Positions 61,050-64,000 of a stretch of DNA of 64,000 bases are shown here, piece after piece; the stretch's first letter is position 1; every line of letters begins with the position of its first letter. The stretch is from Karalla daura (taxonomy: Eukaryota; Chordata; Actinopteri; Chaetodontiformes; Leiognathidae): NCBI GenBank assembly GCA_029224185.1, contig CM055192.1, positions 3,275,001 to 3,339,000 on the forward strand. Reading direction: 5' to 3'. The translations under genes and the position numbers were made by a program. The notes under the pieces were generated by a model. The model had not been told where the DNA came from. It saw only the letters and a list, made by a program, of their open reading frames with translations, and did not search any database.

Positions 61050-64000
61050 GTGTATTATTCTAGCCTATTGCATTGGTGTCGAGTATTCAGTTCAAGTCTC
61101 TGTCCCTGTCTCGCTGTCTTTCTGTCATGTGTCCTGTATGTGTGATTGTGCTACCCATCCCATATGTTTTTTTTTTGTGTTAATGCCTCTCTTTCTCATA
61201 TGTTGTTGTTTCTAGCTCAGAGTTCTAATTGACTTTGGGCAGCAATGTTGCCTCACAGCAACAGTAGACCCTATTATTTGGTTAAACTAAACATATAACA
61301 ATTATGATAATAATGATTCTTATTTTCCTCCTTTTTATCATTTTATCATACAAAAATGCCCAAAAGGCTTAAATTACTTTTCATGAAAATCAAACATCAT
61401 ATAGGCCATAAATGTTTCGTAAGAACATTGTTTTCTAATTAACTTGTTGTTAAACTTGTTAAATGTTGTCACGAGTGCTTTTATGCTACACTACCATGTT
61501 AGTCCCAAACTGTGAAGAGGTTAAGGATGGCATTAAAGTCATCAAATAAATCTACTTCCAAATCCAGTTTACGGCCATGAATGCATTATTTTTATCTATT
61601 TGCCAACAAAAGGCCAGTGAAATCAGAGTATAATGACATTGTGTGATCATTTAGCTTTGCAGATGCTGCTCACGGGCTTGAAAAGTAACATAAGAATATT
61701 GTGGTGAATCAATAATGAAACTATCTAATCTTTTTTACCATCTACCTATGCTTGTCTTACGTCAGATAGATAGCATAGTGCTGGACCCAAATTGCAAAGT
61801 GCTTCCTTGCTCTGGAACATCAATCCACTAATAGAACAAAAGATGCAATAGAATCCAGTAATATGTTATTTAGGTGAGGGCCTGGATAGTTCATATATCG
61901 CTGTTAAGTGATCTGATATGGTCTGAGCCATATTTAAACACGCTTTGGCTTATTTTGTGGTGCATCTTATCTCTTTGTATTACCTCATTAGATCCCAGCT
62001 CTTTGTCATGCTAAGACTGACCTTGCAACCATTTAGGGGAAAAGATTTAAGATCATACATCCCAGCTGTACTCTTTTTCATTGCATTTGAGACCTGAGCT
62101 TCACCATTAATAAAGGTTGTTAATTTTTTACCAGTAAGGAATGACTCACATTAGCCTTATCAATATCACACGGTGTTTTTTTTGTGATAATTCCCATGTA
62201 ACAATGGAAAATACTTATCAGTAAATTTCCTTTGAATGCTGAAGTGATTATTGTGTTTGCAAAGTAGCATATACAGTTTATCCAGGCAGATAACATTTAA
62301 CACTTATCAAAAGCACAGAGACAAACTTATGAAACCAAAGAGATTATGGTTGTTCAATTCAGAATATTTAAACAATTGTTATCAACTCTGACATCCGTTA
62401 CCATATCGGAATTCTAGGTCTCTGTTCTTTGGCAAGACTGTTTATTTTCCCACAAGCCACGCTGTTTCCTTTGTCTTTTGAAATGTGCCTGTACTTTCCT
62501 GTTACAAGCTTGCTGAATTCAAATTTTGAATGGACTGTTTACCTTTCTGGCATGACATCCTCCATCTTTACACTTTTAAAATAAAAAGAAAACATGTCAG
62601 GTTACTACCAGTCTTGTCCAGTGATTCTAATTCCCAACTCAACACATTGTTTTGTCAAATGTTCTGACTGACTGAGCATACAACAACTTTTATCTCAACC
62701 TGCTTGATCTTTTTATCAGGGCAATTCAAAACACAGTGGTGTGTTACTAGAAATGTTGAAAGTCTGTGATGACTATCTATCAGGAAAACATTGTCACAGA
62801 TTCAAATCTGAAGCTCTGTCTTATTGCTCCTTGTCTTCAGTGATCACTGCTCATCTTTCAAAGCAGACCTGATGCAGGCACTGTGAAATCCACACCTTCA
62901 GTGTTTCACCTGTTGGCCCTCTAATCAGATCCTATCGCACTGTGGCCCCCACTTTATCTGCACCTGAATCATGTGATAAATCCTTCCTCAATCAGCCCCC
63001 ATAAACTGGATGAAAAGGAGAAACAGATCAGTTACAGTTGAATGCTTGTGTGACCTTTACTTTTTGCTCAACATCTGTGTGCAGAGTGCAGCAGGGAGAA
63101 GGAAACACCAGCACTTGTGCTGATTGAGCTGAGATTGGATTCACTGCCAGAACAAAGAGGAGGAGAGACCGGGAGACTGAGAACAGACCTGTGTGCATGT
63201 GTCAGCAGAGTGTCTTAATGCTATGCAACGTTATTATAAAACTTGTACACACACAGCTAAGCTTGTATGAGCGCGTGTCCACATTTAACCTTGTTCCACC
63301 ATGGAGGGATGAGGAAAATTAACTGGCAAAGAAAATAATTTTGAAGTTACTGGATTATTGACGTCACTCAAACATCAAAATCAACATTTGCAACAAATAC
63401 AATTTTAGGTTTTTATTTGTCCAGCATGTCCTCTATGGTGTATTTGAAAAATGTGCTCCTATTGCCATTAACCCTTTTTTTCTGAAACGTTTACTTAACG
63501 TTACTTTTATAAATGGTCAAAAATGTTCCAGATGAGGAGTACATTTACGTTAAGACCTCAAGTAACTGTGAGGTCTTTGGTTTTGCAGTGGTTTTTTTGT
63601 CCTCCTCCCCAACGCAAAGTATCTAGGCAAAGGGTGTAGTTACCAAGGCCCACCTCATTTACAGATACTTGGGCCTCAGTCCACTGCAAATAATTCCATG
63701 TTGTTCAGTAGGATCCTGTGCACTTGATCATACATCTTTTTCTAAAATCCTGTGCTCATGTTTCTTGCATTTTTTGCTGTCTAACACCTAAGATCCCTCT
63801 TTGTGAAGTACCAAGTTACCTTTTGTGTTGAACCAGCCAGATTATATGCATGCATTTATAACACCCTTGAAGAAAATCCATCCACTGCTTCAACAATTAC
63901 TAACTTTGAAAGCTGTTGTTGCGAGCCTACTGATCACTACAGGCAAGACGCCTTTGGTCACATGCTGTGAGTGTGCTGGTGATGTCAGAGGGAGATTTCT
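61050..64000. other. Gene-free AT-rich region to the window end
   Basis: No coding exon, RNA gene or known repeat was recognised on either strand. 61560-62180 is repeat-poor with AT-rich balanced composition and could contain a conserved element; the sequence alone cannot show this. Confidence 0.5.

Overview
This is vertebrate nuclear DNA, most probably from a ray-finned (teleost) fish. Genes are split into short exons with GT-AG introns. Repeats are typical of fish: GGATGGAT-tailed interspersed elements, several degraded non-LTR retrotransposons, hAT-like and other DNA-transposon debris, and long CA, GATA-type, GGAT and AT microsatellites. There is no sign of bacterial or organellar organisation. 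Gene names rest on remembered human protein sequences; no database was searched.

Region 1 (1-4.1 kb, + strand): the 3' part of rad17, the checkpoint clamp loader subunit. Twelve coding exons run from a Walker-B-like segment to the acidic C-terminus, followed by a poly(A) signal at 4074. The N-terminal ~200 codons lie before the window.

Region 2 (4.19-13.04 kb, + strand): a CpG-rich promoter and non-coding first exon, then ccdc125, a coiled-coil protein, with eleven coding exons ending at 12748 and a candidate poly(A) signal at 13033. All exon phases join without a break in both genes. RAD17 and CCDC125 are also neighbours in human 5q13.2, although in human (from memory) CCDC125 is on the opposite strand with AK6/TAF9 between them. 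Here they lie head to tail with about 0.1-0.3 kb between the rad17 poly(A) site and the ccdc125 promoter.

Region 3 (13.3-64 kb): no protein-coding gene was recognised. It is about 50 kb of AT-rich intergenic (or very large intronic) DNA. It holds degraded LINEs at 13.3, 16.8-17.3, 34.1, 58.5 and 59.7 kb; a hAT-type transposase C-terminus at 35.1 kb; another DNA-transposon-like repeat at 28.4 kb; many copies of one fish repeat family; microsatellites; short telomere-like tracts; G-rich tracts; and several strong hairpins. One hairpin at 49.04 kb starts with 16 bases identical to the remembered miR-204/211 5' end. Several repeat-poor blocks have homeobox/POU-like motifs and could be conserved regulatory elements, but this cannot be shown from one sequence.

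Functionally, rad17 acts in ATR-dependent DNA-damage signalling. ccdc125 is thought to influence cell migration. No functional link between them is visible beyond adjacency.
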